Source: Bog-473 sp963834405 (GTDB lineage: Bacteria > Actinomycetota > Acidimicrobiia > Acidimicrobiales > RAAP-2). Taken from it: a DNA stretch of 64,000 nucleotides. The notes under the pieces were generated by a model that had not been told where the DNA came from, did not search any database, and saw only the letters and a list, made by a program, of their open reading frames with translations. Location of the stretch: the NCBI GenBank assembly GCA_963834405.1, contig CAWIBX010000004.1, positions 124,001-188,000 on the forward strand, given 5' to 3'. Positions 1 through 10,522 of the stretch are shown one piece after another (the stretch's first letter is position 1; each line of letters starts with the position of its first letter). The translations under genes were made by a program, and so were the position numbers.

Positions 1-157
1 GCTCGTAGTAAGAGACGGTCGGCGTTCCGTCCGCCGCGGTGGCGGCGCCGGCGCTCGTCAGTGGTACGAGGAACGGACTCGCCGACACGAGGACGAACAC
101 GCCCCGGCGCGCCCGCGCCCGACTCCGCCCACGAATAGACCGTCCGACACCGGTCAC
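1..157 (-). CDS. Exported protein, N-terminal part only (runs off the left edge)
   Basis: Reading leftward from a GTG at 157 there are 52 open codons to the window edge. The first 20 residues are rich in Arg (GRSRARARR), followed by a hydrophobic stretch (VFVLVSASPFLVPL) and an Ala-rich segment ending AGAATAADG. This is a typical Sec signal peptide with a plausible cleavage after AGA or ATA. The mature part begins TPTVSYYE; too little is visible to assign a family. No Shine-Dalgarno sequence is obvious before the GTG. An internal GTG at the VFVLV segment is another possible start, but it would lose the basic n-region. The gene lies after rpmA on the same strand, where obg is often found in other bacteria. 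The 162 bases between the two genes hold no other gene I can support. Confidence 0.5.
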   Translation of the reverse strand, partial: MTGVGRSIRGRSRARARRGVFVLVSASPFLVPLTSAGAATAADGTPTVSYYE

Positions 158-319
158 CGGGGAAAAAGTTATCCGCGCGTGTTGCCCGATGACCGAAGTT
201 CTTCGATATCGCGACAGGTAGTGCCGCTACCCGAGTAGGCGACCGCTGCATGTTGTGACGCGGACGGTCGTGTCGTACCGGGGTTGCCGCGCCGAGCGTC
301 CCGGCGTCGCGCCTGGCCC

Positions 320-571
320 CTAGCTCGTGACGACGCTGACGAGCCGGCGGCCCCGCCGCTCGCCGTACTTCACGACGCCATCGGCGGTCGCGAACAGTGT
401 GTCGTCGCCGCCGCGGCCGACGTTGGCGCCCGGATAGATCTTCGTGCCCCGCTGGCGCACCAGGATGGAGCCGGCCGTCACCGCCACCCCGTCGAACCTC
501 TTGACGCCGAGGCGCTGGGCCGTCGAGTCGCGGCCGTTGCGGGTCGACCCGCCGCCCTTGGTCTTGGACAT
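320..571 (-). CDS. rpmA: 50S ribosomal protein L27
   Basis: Encodes 83 residues beginning MSKTKGGGSTRNGRDS, the standard L27 start, and containing the family core GVKRFDGVAVTAGSILVRQRGTK. L27 binds 23S rRNA near the peptidyl-transferase centre, and its flexible N-terminus reaches toward the P site. The start is set by a GAGGAG seven bases upstream; an upstream in-frame start would overlap rplU and is not needed. The N-terminus carries no extension of the kind cleaved by a ribosomal-processing protease in Firmicutes. The gene follows rplU by 23 bases and is surely co-transcribed with it. Confidence 0.97.
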   Translation of the reverse strand: MSKTKGGGSTRNGRDSTAQRLGVKRFDGVAVTAGSILVRQRGTKIYPGANVGRGGDDTLFATADGVVKYGERRGRRLVSVVTS

Positions 572-594
572 GTCGGACTCCTCGGACTCCCCGG

Positions 595-909
595 TTACCC
601 GGCGGCCGTGATGGCCGTGATCTCCAGCGTGGCGTAGTGCTGGCGGTGGCCCCACCGGCGGCGCTGGTTGGATTTGGATTTGTACACCATGGCGTCGATC
701 TTGGGGCCCTTCTCCTCGCCGACGACCTTGGCCGTGACGCTGGCCCCGGCCAGCTGCTCGGGGGTGGCGAGCACGCGGTCGCCGTCGACCACGAGGACCG
801 GCTCCAGCTGGACCTCGGCGCCGACCTTCTGGCCCAGCAGCTCCACGCGGACGCGCTCGCCCTCGGCCACGCGCTCCTGCTTCCCTCCGGACCTGATCAC
901 GGCATACAT
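595..909 (-). CDS. rplU: 50S ribosomal protein L21
   Basis: A 104-residue protein, the usual length for L21. It starts MYAVIRSGGKQERV and ends in the conserved basic segment KSKSNQRRRWGHRQHYATLEI. It binds 23S rRNA in the large subunit. It lies 20 bases after the RNase E/G gene and 23 bases before rpmA, reproducing the widespread rne/rng-rplU-rpmA order. Confidence 0.97.
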   Translation of the reverse strand: MYAVIRSGGKQERVAEGERVRVELLGQKVGAEVQLEPVLVVDGDRVLATPEQLAGASVTAKVVGEEKGPKIDAMVYKSKSNQRRRWGHRQHYATLEITAITAAG

Positions 910-929
910 AAGAGGGAGATCCTAGCGCA

Positions 930-2552
930 CTAGCGCAGGACGGAATCGTCGAGGGTGACCCCCCGGCCGCCGCAGACCATGCATTCGGTGGACAGCGTCT
1001 CGAGCAGGCCCTCCGAGACCCGCTTGCGCGTCATCTCGACGAGGCCCAGCTCCGAGATGTCGAAGACCTGGGTCCGCGTCTTGTCCCGGGCCAGCGCGTT
1101 GCGCAGCGCCGCCGCCACCTTGTCCCGGTTCTCGCGGACCTCCATGTCGATGAAGTCGATGACGATGATGCCGCCGATGTCCCGCAGCCGGAGCTGGCGG
1201 GCCACCTCCTCGGCCGCCTCCAGGTTGTTGCGGAAGACGGTCTCCTCCAGGTTCGTCTTGCCCACGTTCTTGCCGGTGTTGACGTCAATGACGGTCAGCG
1301 CCTCGGTCCGCTCGATGATGAGCGATCCCCCCGACGGCAGCCACACCTTGCGGTCGAGCGCCTTGTGGAGCTGCTCGTGCACGTGGTAGCGCTCGAAGAT
1401 GGGGAGGCCCTCGACCTCCGGGTCGTAGTACTCCACCCGGTCGGCCAGGTCGGGGCTCACCGTCGTCACGTAGTCGCGCACCTGCTCGAACAGCGCCCGG
1501 TCGTCTATCACGACACCGCGGTACTCCGCGTTGAGTTCCTCGCGGAGGATGCGCACCGACAGCTCGGGTTCGCGGTAGAGCAGGCCCGGCTGGTCCGACT
1601 TCTTGGACTCGGCCTCAATGGCGTTCCACTGCTCCAGCAGCGAGGTCACGTCGCGCTGCAGCTCGTCCGCCGAAACGCCCTCCGCCGCCGTGCGCACGAT
1701 CATCCCGTGGCCGGCGGGCTTGACCTCGTCGATGATGCGCCGCAGCCGCCGGCGCTCGTTGTCGCCGAGGCGCTTGGAGATGCCGAAGGCGCTCGAGTTG
1801 GGCACCAGCACGGCGAAGCGCCCCGGCAGCGAGACCTCCTGGGTGAGGCGGGCGCCCTTGGCGCCGATCGGGTTCTTGGTGACCTGGCACAGGATGGTCT
1901 GCCCGGCCTTGAGCACGTCCTCTATCCGGGGCTGCGACGCCGTCCCGCCCCCGCCCTCGATGTCGTCCTTGTCGTAGCGCACGTCGCCCCGGTACAGGAC
2001 GGCGTTCTTCGGGATGCCGATGTCGATGAAGGCGGCCTCCATCCCGGGCAGCACGTTCTGGACCCGGCCGCGGTACACGTTCCCGTCTATCTGGGTGGTG
2101 TCGTCGGCCGCCCGGGACACGTAGTGCTCCACCAGGGAGCGGCCCTCGAGCATGGCGATCTGCGTCATCTGCGGCTGCACGTGGACGCAGACCAGGTAGC
2201 GCCCGACCTGCTTGGACCGGCGATCGCGGCCCGAGCGGCGCCGGCTGCGGCTCCGCTTGGCTCCGGCCGGGCGCTCGCCGTCGGCGGCCTCGGCGTCGAC
2301 TGCCACCACGGGCTCGGCCGTCCCTTCGGCCGGTGCCGGGGTGGACGCCGGCGGCCGGACCAGGGGCACGACCGGGGCGGCCACGGCGGGTGCCGGGGCC
2401 GGTGACTCCGGTCGCGGGGGCGGCGGCGCCGGCCGGGTGTCGCCGATCTGCGGCTTGCGTGGCGCGGGGCGCGGCGGGGCGGGCGGGCTAGGGCTGCCCG
2501 TCGCCTCCGGGGCGCGACCCTCCGGGGTCTGGCTGACTTCCGGCTCGGACAT
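930..2552 (-). CDS. rng: Ribonuclease E/G family endoribonuclease
   Basis: A 540-residue Rne/Rng endonuclease for rRNA maturation and mRNA decay. Residues 1 to about 115 are a Pro/Ala-rich disordered arm ending in an Arg/Ser-rich patch. An S1-like RNA-binding region follows (NVYRGRVQNVLPGMEAAFIDIG). The catalytic DNase-I-like domain carries the two metal-binding aspartates in VIDVNTGK and VIDFIDM. Near the C-terminus, CMVCGGRG matches the zinc-link cysteine pair of RNase E. The long C-terminal degradosome scaffold of enterobacterial RNase E is absent, as in RNase G. The ATG at 2552 is chosen because AGGAGGG stands just upstream. This start lies inside the 3' end of the preceding gene, giving a 65-base overlap. 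Confidence 0.93.
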   Translation of the reverse strand: MSEPEVSQTPEGRAPEATGSPSPPAPPRPAPRKPQIGDTRPAPPPPRPESPAPAPAVAAPVVPLVRPPASTPAPAEGTAEPVVAVDAEAADGERPAGAKRSRSRRRSGRDRRSKQVGRYLVCVHVQPQMTQIAMLEGRSLVEHYVSRAADDTTQIDGNVYRGRVQNVLPGMEAAFIDIGIPKNAVLYRGDVRYDKDDIEGGGGTASQPRIEDVLKAGQTILCQVTKNPIGAKGARLTQEVSLPGRFAVLVPNSSAFGISKRLGDNERRRLRRIIDEVKPAGHGMIVRTAAEGVSADELQRDVTSLLEQWNAIEAESKKSDQPGLLYREPELSVRILREELNAEYRGVVIDDRALFEQVRDYVTTVSPDLADRVEYYDPEVEGLPIFERYHVHEQLHKALDRKVWLPSGGSLIIERTEALTVIDVNTGKNVGKTNLEETVFRNNLEAAEEVARQLRLRDIGGIIVIDFIDMEVRENRDKVAAALRNALARDKTRTQVFDISELGLVEMTRKRVSEGLLETLSTECMVCGGRGVTLDDSVLR

Positions 2553-3280
2553 GAGGGAGATCCCTCCTTGCGTGCTGTGTCGCCACGGCGGAGGTCCCGA
2601 GCCCGCCCAGCGCGAGCGGCTCGAACCGTGCGCCGTCGCGCTCGATCCATTGATGCGTCCTACAGGCCCGGCCGGGTGCCAGCCCGGCGCCCAGGGCCAC
2701 GAGCAGGTCGGCCGGCCGGACACCACGCGGGTGCGTGGCCACCTCCGCCCGGAGCCGCCCTGCAGGGTCGGTCACGGAGAGCCCCAGGATGGCCGGGCGG
2801 ATGTCGTCGTCGGCGTGACGACCCTTCCGCTCCCGCCGGACCGTGACGCTGGGGGCGGCGAGCACTCGCTCAACCCGCTCCGCTAGCTCCACGCCTGACA
2901 CCCCGAACACCTCCAGGTCCCAATCGCACGATGCTACCTCCTGCTGCAACGACCCCTCCGCCATGTCCACGGGCCGTGTGGCCTGGACCGTCATGCCCTC
3001 GGGCAGCAACGCGGTCATCAGCTCGGGCATCTCGGCCAGGGAAGGCTCCCCCGCGGCGGCCGGTCCCAGGCGAACGTCGAGGTACTCGCCCCGGGACTCG
3101 CAGCACGTGGGCAGCGCCAGTCCGAAGCTCAACAGGGGGTGGGGGGCGAAGCCCTGGGAGTAGGCGACCGGGAGCCGGCTGCGCCGCAAGGCCCGTTCCC
3201 ACATGCGCGCCACGTCGCGGTGGCTGGTAAAGCGGATCTTCCCCGTCTTGGCGAAGCGGAAGCGCAGCCGACGCTGGTCC

Positions 3281-3288
<8 letters not shown>
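2488..3288 (-). CDS. TIGR03936-type radical-SAM-linked protein (DUF2344)
   Basis: A 266-residue protein with the hallmark opening LRFRFAKTGKIRFTSHRDVARMWERA and SQGFAPHPLLSFG of the DUF2344 family. This family is found almost exclusively beside, or fused to, the TIGR03960 radical SAM protein. Its biochemical role is unknown. I place the start at the GTG at 3288, inside the stop region of the radical SAM gene (8-base overlap). Longer versions read back through that gene and are not credible. The last 20 or so codons overlap the start of rng, so translation of the three genes is probably coupled. Confidence 0.85.
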
Positions 3289-5224
<1,936 letters not shown>

Positions 5225-5247
5225 CCGCCCCCAACCCTACGGGACGC

Positions 5248-7485
5248 TCAGCCCCCCGGCGGCGTCGTGGTGGTGGTGGAGTTGGTGCTCGTGCTGGTCG
5301 TGGGGCTGCCCGGCTTGGCCGTCGTGGTCGTGGCCGGCGTGCCGAACGGGGCGTTGGGTGCCGGCGCCGTCTGGCTCGCCGGGTTCGTGGGCGTCGGCAG
5401 CTTCACCGCCGGGACCGGGTTGGTCACGAGGTAGTCGAAGATGTTGCGCACCAGCGGCGCCGCGGCGTCGGCGCCGTAGCCACCCTGGTCAATCACGGCC
5501 AGCACGAGGTACTGGGGGTTGGGGTTGGGCCCGAAGGCGACGAACCACGAGTTCGGCTCCTCGGGCTGGCCGTTCGGCCCCAGCCCGTTCGAGGCCGTGC
5601 CCGTCTTCCCGGCCAGGACCCAGTTCGCCGGGAAGCCCTGGAACGCGCTGTAGGCCGTTCCGGTCTTGTCGTAGATGACGCCCTCCAGGCCGAGGAGGAT
5701 GGTCGCGTAGTTCGCGGGCGAAATCGCCACGTGCCCCGTGACCACCGGCTGCATCTGCTTTATGACCTTGCCCGTGGTCGGGTCGACGATGGCGTTGGCC
5801 ACCTCGGGCTGGTAGCGCGTGCCGCCGTTGGCGAACGTGGAGTACGCCATCGCCTGCTCCAACGGCGTGAGCACGGTCTCGCCCTGCCCGAACGCCATCT
5901 CGATGTTGTCGCCCGTGTACCACGTGGGTGCGTTGGGGAACCCCTTGGGCGCCTCCTGGTGCAGCTTGGTCCGCGTGGCCAGGCTGTCCACCCACCCCTG
6001 CCCCTCACCGGGCAGGTCGATGCCGGTGACCGTCCCCATGCCGTACTGGGTCGCGGTGTTCTGAATCGGCGTGTCGCCGTAGGTGGCGCGGTCGTTCCAG
6101 AAGAGGTAGCCGAGGTTGTAGAAGAACGAGTCGCTGCTCACGGTGAGCGCGCCCGAGATGTTGAAGGTCCCGCCCGAGTCGCCGGGGTCGTCCTTGAGCG
6201 TGCACGTCGTGCCGGTGACGCCGGCCGCCGGGCAGCCGGGGATGTGGAAGCTGCCGGTGTCGGTGTACTGCTGTGTCGGGTTCCACAGGCCGGACTGCAG
6301 CGCGGCGGTCGCGGTGGCGAGCTTGAACGTCGACCCGGGGGTGTACAGGCCGTCGATGGCCTCGTTCTCGTTGGCGGTGGTCTGCTCGAGCGCTTGGTAG
6401 TGGGCCGTCGAGATGCCGCCCACCCACTCGTTGAGGTCGTAGGTGGGGTACGAGGCCATCGCCAGCACCTGGCCGTTCTGCGGGTTCAGCACGACGACGG
6501 CGCCGTTGGGTGCCGGCGGGATCTTCCCGCTGACGGTGTCGACCGTCTTGCGGTCGGCCAGGATCTGGTTCTGTAGTGCCGCCTGGACCTCCTGCTGCAG
6601 CCCGGTGTCGACGTTGAGCACCACCGTGTCGCCGAGCTGGGGCGCGGTCGTGCTCAGCGTCCCGACCACCGTGCCCTGTGAGTCCACCGCCAGGGCCTGG
6701 CGCCCGTCCGCGCCCCGCAGGTAGGGCTCGTACTGCGCCTCTATTCCGGTCAGCCCGACCTGGCTGGCCTGGGTGTAGCCCTGGTTGGGGTGCGCGGCCA
6801 GGAAGGTGGACGGGATGTCCCCCACGTAGCCGAGGACGTGCGTGCCGGTGGTCCCACCCTGGGGGTAGGTGCGCTGCGTGACCGTCTGTGTGCTGACGCC
6901 CGGGTATTGGGACTGGTGCGTCTGCAGGTACTGCACGGTCGCGGCCGTCACGCCCACCGCGACGGGCACGGGCTCGTACGGGCTGTACTGGTCGTTGTGG
7001 AGCGACGCCTCCACCTGCTTCGGCGTCTCCCCCACCAGCGCGGCCACCATCCCGACGATCGCCGGGTTCTGCAGGGCCTCCTGCCGCGACAGCAGCACCT
7101 CCTGCTGCGGGACGTTGGTCACGAGCACCGTCCCGGCGCGGTCGACGATCTCGCCCCGGGGCGCCGGGATGCTCACCACGCGCACCTCGTTGCGCGTCAC
7201 CGCGGCGGCGTAGGTCTTCCCGTTGATCACCTGCAGCGTCCAGAGCCGCAGCACGAGGACGCCGAAGAGGACGAGAACGGCGATCCCCACCACGCGCAGC
7301 CGCAGATTGGGCCGGGCCTCCTCCTCTTCGGGCGTTCCGACGAGCGACGCGACGTGGACGCCCTTGCGCGGGCGCATCCGCGGCTGGCGGTCGGCCCGCC
7401 ACCCGGAGCGGGCACGCGCGGGGCGGGTGGAGGGCCTGGGGTGGAGCCGGTCGCCGCGGATGGGGTGGCGGAGGGTCCGCCTCAC
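5248..7485 (-). CDS. mrdA: Penicillin-binding protein 2 (elongasome transpeptidase)
   Basis: A 745-residue class B PBP that cross-links peptidoglycan during side-wall growth. It has a basic cytoplasmic tail (1-60), one membrane helix (about 63-83), a dimerisation/pedestal region, and a transpeptidase domain with the nucleophile motif STFK at 385-388, an SxD motif around 450-452 and KTG at 627-629. The C-terminal 55 residues are Pro/Thr/Ser-rich, ending in runs of Thr, probably an extracellular disordered tail. The GTG at 7485 follows the mreD stop by 7 bases; an internal ATG at residue 37 is an alternative start. It is embedded in the mreBCD cluster, but no rodA follows it. Confidence 0.93.
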   Translation of the reverse strand: MRRTLRHPIRGDRLHPRPSTRPARARSGWRADRQPRMRPRKGVHVASLVGTPEEEEARPNLRLRVVGIAVLVLFGVLVLRLWTLQVINGKTYAAAVTRNEVRVVSIPAPRGEIVDRAGTVLVTNVPQQEVLLSRQEALQNPAIVGMVAALVGETPKQVEASLHNDQYSPYEPVPVAVGVTAATVQYLQTHQSQYPGVSTQTVTQRTYPQGGTTGTHVLGYVGDIPSTFLAAHPNQGYTQASQVGLTGIEAQYEPYLRGADGRQALAVDSQGTVVGTLSTTAPQLGDTVVLNVDTGLQQEVQAALQNQILADRKTVDTVSGKIPPAPNGAVVVLNPQNGQVLAMASYPTYDLNEWVGGISTAHYQALEQTTANENEAIDGLYTPGSTFKLATATAALQSGLWNPTQQYTDTGSFHIPGCPAAGVTGTTCTLKDDPGDSGGTFNISGALTVSSDSFFYNLGYLFWNDRATYGDTPIQNTATQYGMGTVTGIDLPGEGQGWVDSLATRTKLHQEAPKGFPNAPTWYTGDNIEMAFGQGETVLTPLEQAMAYSTFANGGTRYQPEVANAIVDPTTGKVIKQMQPVVTGHVAISPANYATILLGLEGVIYDKTGTAYSAFQGFPANWVLAGKTGTASNGLGPNGQPEEPNSWFVAFGPNPNPQYLVLAVIDQGGYGADAAAPLVRNIFDYLVTNPVPAVKLPTPTNPASQTAPAPNAPFGTPATTTTAKPGSPTTSTSTNSTTTTTPPGG

Positions 7486-7492
7486 CAGCGCG

Positions 7493-8029
7493 TCACCACA
7501 GCCTGGTGTCCGTCTGCGCCGGGACCAGCGAGCGGCGGTTGTTCTCGCCCGCCAGTGCCCAGCGCATCAGGCGGTTCACCGGGAGCACCAGCACCACGCT
7601 CGACACCGCGACGACGAGGAAGAGGGCCACGAAGTCGACCTGCACCATCTGCTGCTGACCGAAGACCGCACCGAGCACGGCGAACAGCATGTCCGCTGCC
7701 ACGCTCCCGATCAGCGCGGCCACCGGCTTGAGCCAGGCGGCGCGGGGGTCCACCGCCTCGGTGAGGGCCCCGGTGGCGAAGCCCAGGAGGCAGCCCACCA
7801 GGGCCGACAGGCCGAAGGGCGTCGGCAGCAGGAGGTCGAAGGCCAGGCCCGCCCAGAAGCCGACGATCGCCCCGGTCTCGGGCCCGTCGAGGAGGGCGGC
7901 CGTGATGGGCAGCAGCCAGAGCAGGTCGGGGTGGATGCCGGAGACTCGCAGCGACAGCATGACCGTCGACTGCACCATGAGGACGACGAAGATCACGAAG
8001 GCCACCCGGACCATGGAGCGGGCGCTCAT
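7493..8029 (-). CDS. mreD: Rod-shape-determining protein MreD
   Basis: A small polytopic membrane protein of 178 residues with about five hydrophobic helices, including AFVIFVVLMVQSTVML, LLWLLPITAALL and ALFLVVAVSSVVLVLPV. The FWAGLAFDLLLPTPFGLSAL segment is characteristic of MreD. It links MreC and the PBP2/RodA synthase to MreB filaments. The ATG at 8029 overlaps the mreC stop by four bases (ATGA); an upstream in-frame GTG at 8044 is less likely. Confidence 0.9.
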   Translation of the reverse strand: MSARSMVRVAFVIFVVLMVQSTVMLSLRVSGIHPDLLWLLPITAALLDGPETGAIVGFWAGLAFDLLLPTPFGLSALVGCLLGFATGALTEAVDPRAAWLKPVAALIGSVAADMLFAVLGAVFGQQQMVQVDFVALFLVVAVSSVVLVLPVNRLMRWALAGENNRRSLVPAQTDTRLW

Positions 8030-8862
8030 GTCGGCGGCACCCACTGCACCACGTCGACGTAGGCGAGCTGGCTCAAGTCGGCCGACGGTTCCACCGTGAT
8101 GCTCTCCTGGCTGGCGCCGGCCGCGGTGTGGAACGTCGACACCGTCGCCACCGGGATGTCGGGTGGGAAGGCCGCGGCGTCCAGGCTGCTCGTGAACAAC
8201 GTCTCGCCCTTCCGCACCGGGGTGTGCGGAGGGACCAGGTCGGCCGTCAGGTCGTTCGTCGGGCCCTGGCCGTCCACGATGGCCGAGTACTCCTGTGAGG
8301 GCCCGAAGCTGACCGCCACCTTGGACTGGCCGTCGGTGATGAGGCGCACCGTCGCCGTGTGGGCCGACGCGAAGGTCACCTGCCCCGCGAGGCCGCCCGC
8401 GCCGACCACCGTGTAGCCCTCGTCGACGCCGTCGGAGCGGCCCTTGTCGATGGTGATCGTGGCGGTGAAGTTCGACGAGTTCTCGTCCACCGTCTGGGCC
8501 GTGACGACCGGGAGCTGATTGAGGAACGGGAGGTTCTGCAGCGCCAGCAACTTGCGCAGTTCCTCGTTCTGGTAGCCGCGCTCGGCCTGTTGCATGCGCA
8601 GTTGGCCGAGGGTCGCCTGCAGCTTCTGGTTCTCCGACTGCAGCGAGCCGTAGTTGAACGCGCCCGCGAAGAAGCTGCCGATGGGGCTGAGGATGTCGAC
8701 AACACCCTGGCGCAACGGGTTGTAGACGTCGTTGGCCACCGACTTGATGCCCGAGGTGAGGCTGTGGGTCCGGCCGTTGAGGTCGAGCGAGATGATGGAG
8801 AGCGACAGCACCACCAGGACGACGACCGTCACCGTGCGGCGGGACCGCCGAGACCTGGCCAC
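8026..8862 (-). CDS. mreC: Cell-shape protein MreC
   Basis: A 278-residue MreC. It has an N-terminal basic tail (RSRRSRRTV), a membrane helix at about residues 9-26, a coiled-coil stretch around 70-100 (SLQSENQKLQATLGQLRMQQAERGYQ in part), and a C-terminal beta-rich periplasmic domain with the family pattern GDxV-like VVGAGGLAGQVTFAS and VRLITDGQSKVAVSF. MreC scaffolds PBP2 outside the membrane. It starts with GTG at 8862, 20 bases after mreB, and its stop overlaps the mreD start. Confidence 0.93.
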   Translation of the reverse strand: MARSRRSRRTVTVVVLVVLSLSIISLDLNGRTHSLTSGIKSVANDVYNPLRQGVVDILSPIGSFFAGAFNYGSLQSENQKLQATLGQLRMQQAERGYQNEELRKLLALQNLPFLNQLPVVTAQTVDENSSNFTATITIDKGRSDGVDEGYTVVGAGGLAGQVTFASAHTATVRLITDGQSKVAVSFGPSQEYSAIVDGQGPTNDLTADLVPPHTPVRKGETLFTSSLDAAAFPPDIPVATVSTFHTAAGASQESITVEPSADLSQLAYVDVVQWVPPT

Positions 8863-8882
8863 TCGGGGAACCGCTCAGTGAG

Positions 8883-9914
8883 TCAGCGCGTGGAGGTGGT
8901 GATCAGCACCCGCTTCAGCGCGTCGAACTCTTCCAAGCACTGGCCGCTGCCGATGGCGACGCAGTTCAGGGGGTCCCGGGCCACCACAATCGGCATCCCC
9001 GTCTCGTGCTGGAGGCGGGACTCCAGCCCGTGGAGGAGGGCGCCGCCGCCGGTGAGCACGATGCCCTGCTCCATGATGTCGGCCGCCAGCTCGGGCGGGG
9101 TCCGGTCCAGGGTGACCTTGACGGCGTCGATGACGGCCGACACCGGCTCCTCAATGGAGCGCCGGATCTCCTCGGTGGAGACGACGATCGTCTTGGGAAG
9201 CCCGCTCACGAGGTCGCGGCCGCGGATCTCCGCGTGCAGCTCCTGCTCCAGCGGATACGCGGACCCGAGTGTGATCTTTATCTCCTCCGCCGTCCGCTCA
9301 CCGAGCGCGAGGCTGAACTCCTTCTTCACGAACGAGACGATCGCGTCGTCGAGCTCGTCGCCACCGATGCGCACCGACTGGCTGGTGACGATGCCGCCGA
9401 GCGAAATGACCGCCACCTCGGTCGTCCCGCCGCCGATGTCGACCACCATGTTGCCGGTCGGCTCGTGCACGGGCAGGCCCGCGCCGATCGCCGCGGCCAT
9501 CGGCTCCTCAATGATGTAGGCGCGCCGCGCGCCCGCGTACTCGGCCGCCTCCATGACGGCGCGGCGCTCGACGCCGGTGATGCCGGAGGGCACGCAGATG
9601 ACCATGCGCGGCTTGGCGAAGCGGCGCTGGTGCACGCGGTGGATGAAGTAGCGCAGCATCTTCTCGCAGATCTCGAAGTCGGCGATGACGCCGTCCTTGA
9701 GCGGGCGGATGGCCTGGATGTTCGACGGGGTCCGGCCGATCATCCGCTTGGCCTCCGCCCCCACCGCCAGGGGGCGCCCGTCCTTGATGTCGACGGCCAC
9801 CACGGACGGCTCGTTCAGGACGATGCCGCGCCCCCGCACGTAGACCAGGGTGTTCGCGGTGCCGAGGTCGACGGCCATGTCGCGACCGAGGAGGGAAAGT
9901 CGGTTGTCGGCCAT
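8883..9914 (-). CDS. mreB: Rod-shape-determining actin homologue MreB
   Basis: A 343-residue bacterial actin. The phosphate-1 loop appears as VDLGTANTLVYV near the N-terminus. Phosphate-2 appears as VVDIGGGTTEVAVISLGG, and the adenosine motif as GIVLTGGGALLHGL. It polymerises under the membrane to direct side-wall synthesis. The start is the ATG at 9914 with GGGAGAGAG upstream; an in-frame upstream start adds 27 non-conserved residues and is rejected. It heads the mreBCD-mrdA unit, and the 127 bases before it probably carry the promoter. Confidence 0.96.
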   Translation of the reverse strand: MADNRLSLLGRDMAVDLGTANTLVYVRGRGIVLNEPSVVAVDIKDGRPLAVGAEAKRMIGRTPSNIQAIRPLKDGVIADFEICEKMLRYFIHRVHQRRFAKPRMVICVPSGITGVERRAVMEAAEYAGARRAYIIEEPMAAAIGAGLPVHEPTGNMVVDIGGGTTEVAVISLGGIVTSQSVRIGGDELDDAIVSFVKKEFSLALGERTAEEIKITLGSAYPLEQELHAEIRGRDLVSGLPKTIVVSTEEIRRSIEEPVSAVIDAVKVTLDRTPPELAADIMEQGIVLTGGGALLHGLESRLQHETGMPIVVARDPLNCVAIGSGQCLEEFDALKRVLITTSTR

Positions 9915-10041
9915 TGGTGTTCTCTCTCCCAGAAGAAATGCGTCACTCGCCGGGGGAACCGGCGCCCATGCGGCCCCAAGGGTAGGTGACCTCATGGACC
10001 TTCACAAGGCGGACGGGCGCCCGCACGCACCCGAACAGGGG

Positions 10042-10455
10042 TTATGGGGCCAGGTCGGGGAAGAACAGCGCGATCTCCCGCGCCGCCGATTCGTGCGAGT
10101 CCGAGCCGTGCACGAGGTTCTCGGTCGTCTCAATCCCGAAGTCGCCCCGGATCGTCCCCGGAGCGGCCTCGGCCGGGTTGGTGACGCCCATCATCAGGCG
10201 CACCACCGCGTAGGTGTCCTGGGGCCCCTCCACCACCATGACGAGCGAGGCCGAGCGCGTGATGAACGTCACCAGGTCGCTGAAGAAGGGGCGCTCGGCG
10301 TGCTCGGCGTAGTGCCGCTCCGCCACCTCCTTGGTGACGGTGCGGAGCTCGGCCGCCACCAGGCGGAGCTTCTTGCGCTCCAGGCGGCGGACGATCTCGC
10401 CGGCCAGGCCGCGCTCGACGCCGTCGGGCTTGACGATGACAAGGGTGCGGTCCAT
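10042..10455 (-). CDS. ndk: Nucleoside diphosphate kinase
   Basis: A 137-residue enzyme that transfers the gamma phosphate from ATP to NDPs through a phosphohistidine. The catalytic residue is H116 in NLVHGSDSHESAAREIALFF. The opening RTLVIVKPDGVERGL and the middle RPFFSDLV are standard. It sits between folC and mreB, 67 bases after folC, on the same strand. Confidence 0.96.
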   Translation of the reverse strand: MDRTLVIVKPDGVERGLAGEIVRRLERKKLRLVAAELRTVTKEVAERHYAEHAERPFFSDLVTFITRSASLVMVVEGPQDTYAVVRLMMGVTNPAEAAPGTIRGDFGIETTENLVHGSDSHESAAREIALFFPDLAP

Positions 10456-10522
10456 GAGGCGCCGAGACTACACCGCCGCCGGTCGTCGTTCGCCGGGTTC
10501 GCGCCCGCGCCCGCGCCGTTTC

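Noticed and set aside
39..221. 60-codon plus-strand frame at the left edge
   Set aside because: It overlaps the better-supported signal-peptide reading on the minus strand and lacks a start context.
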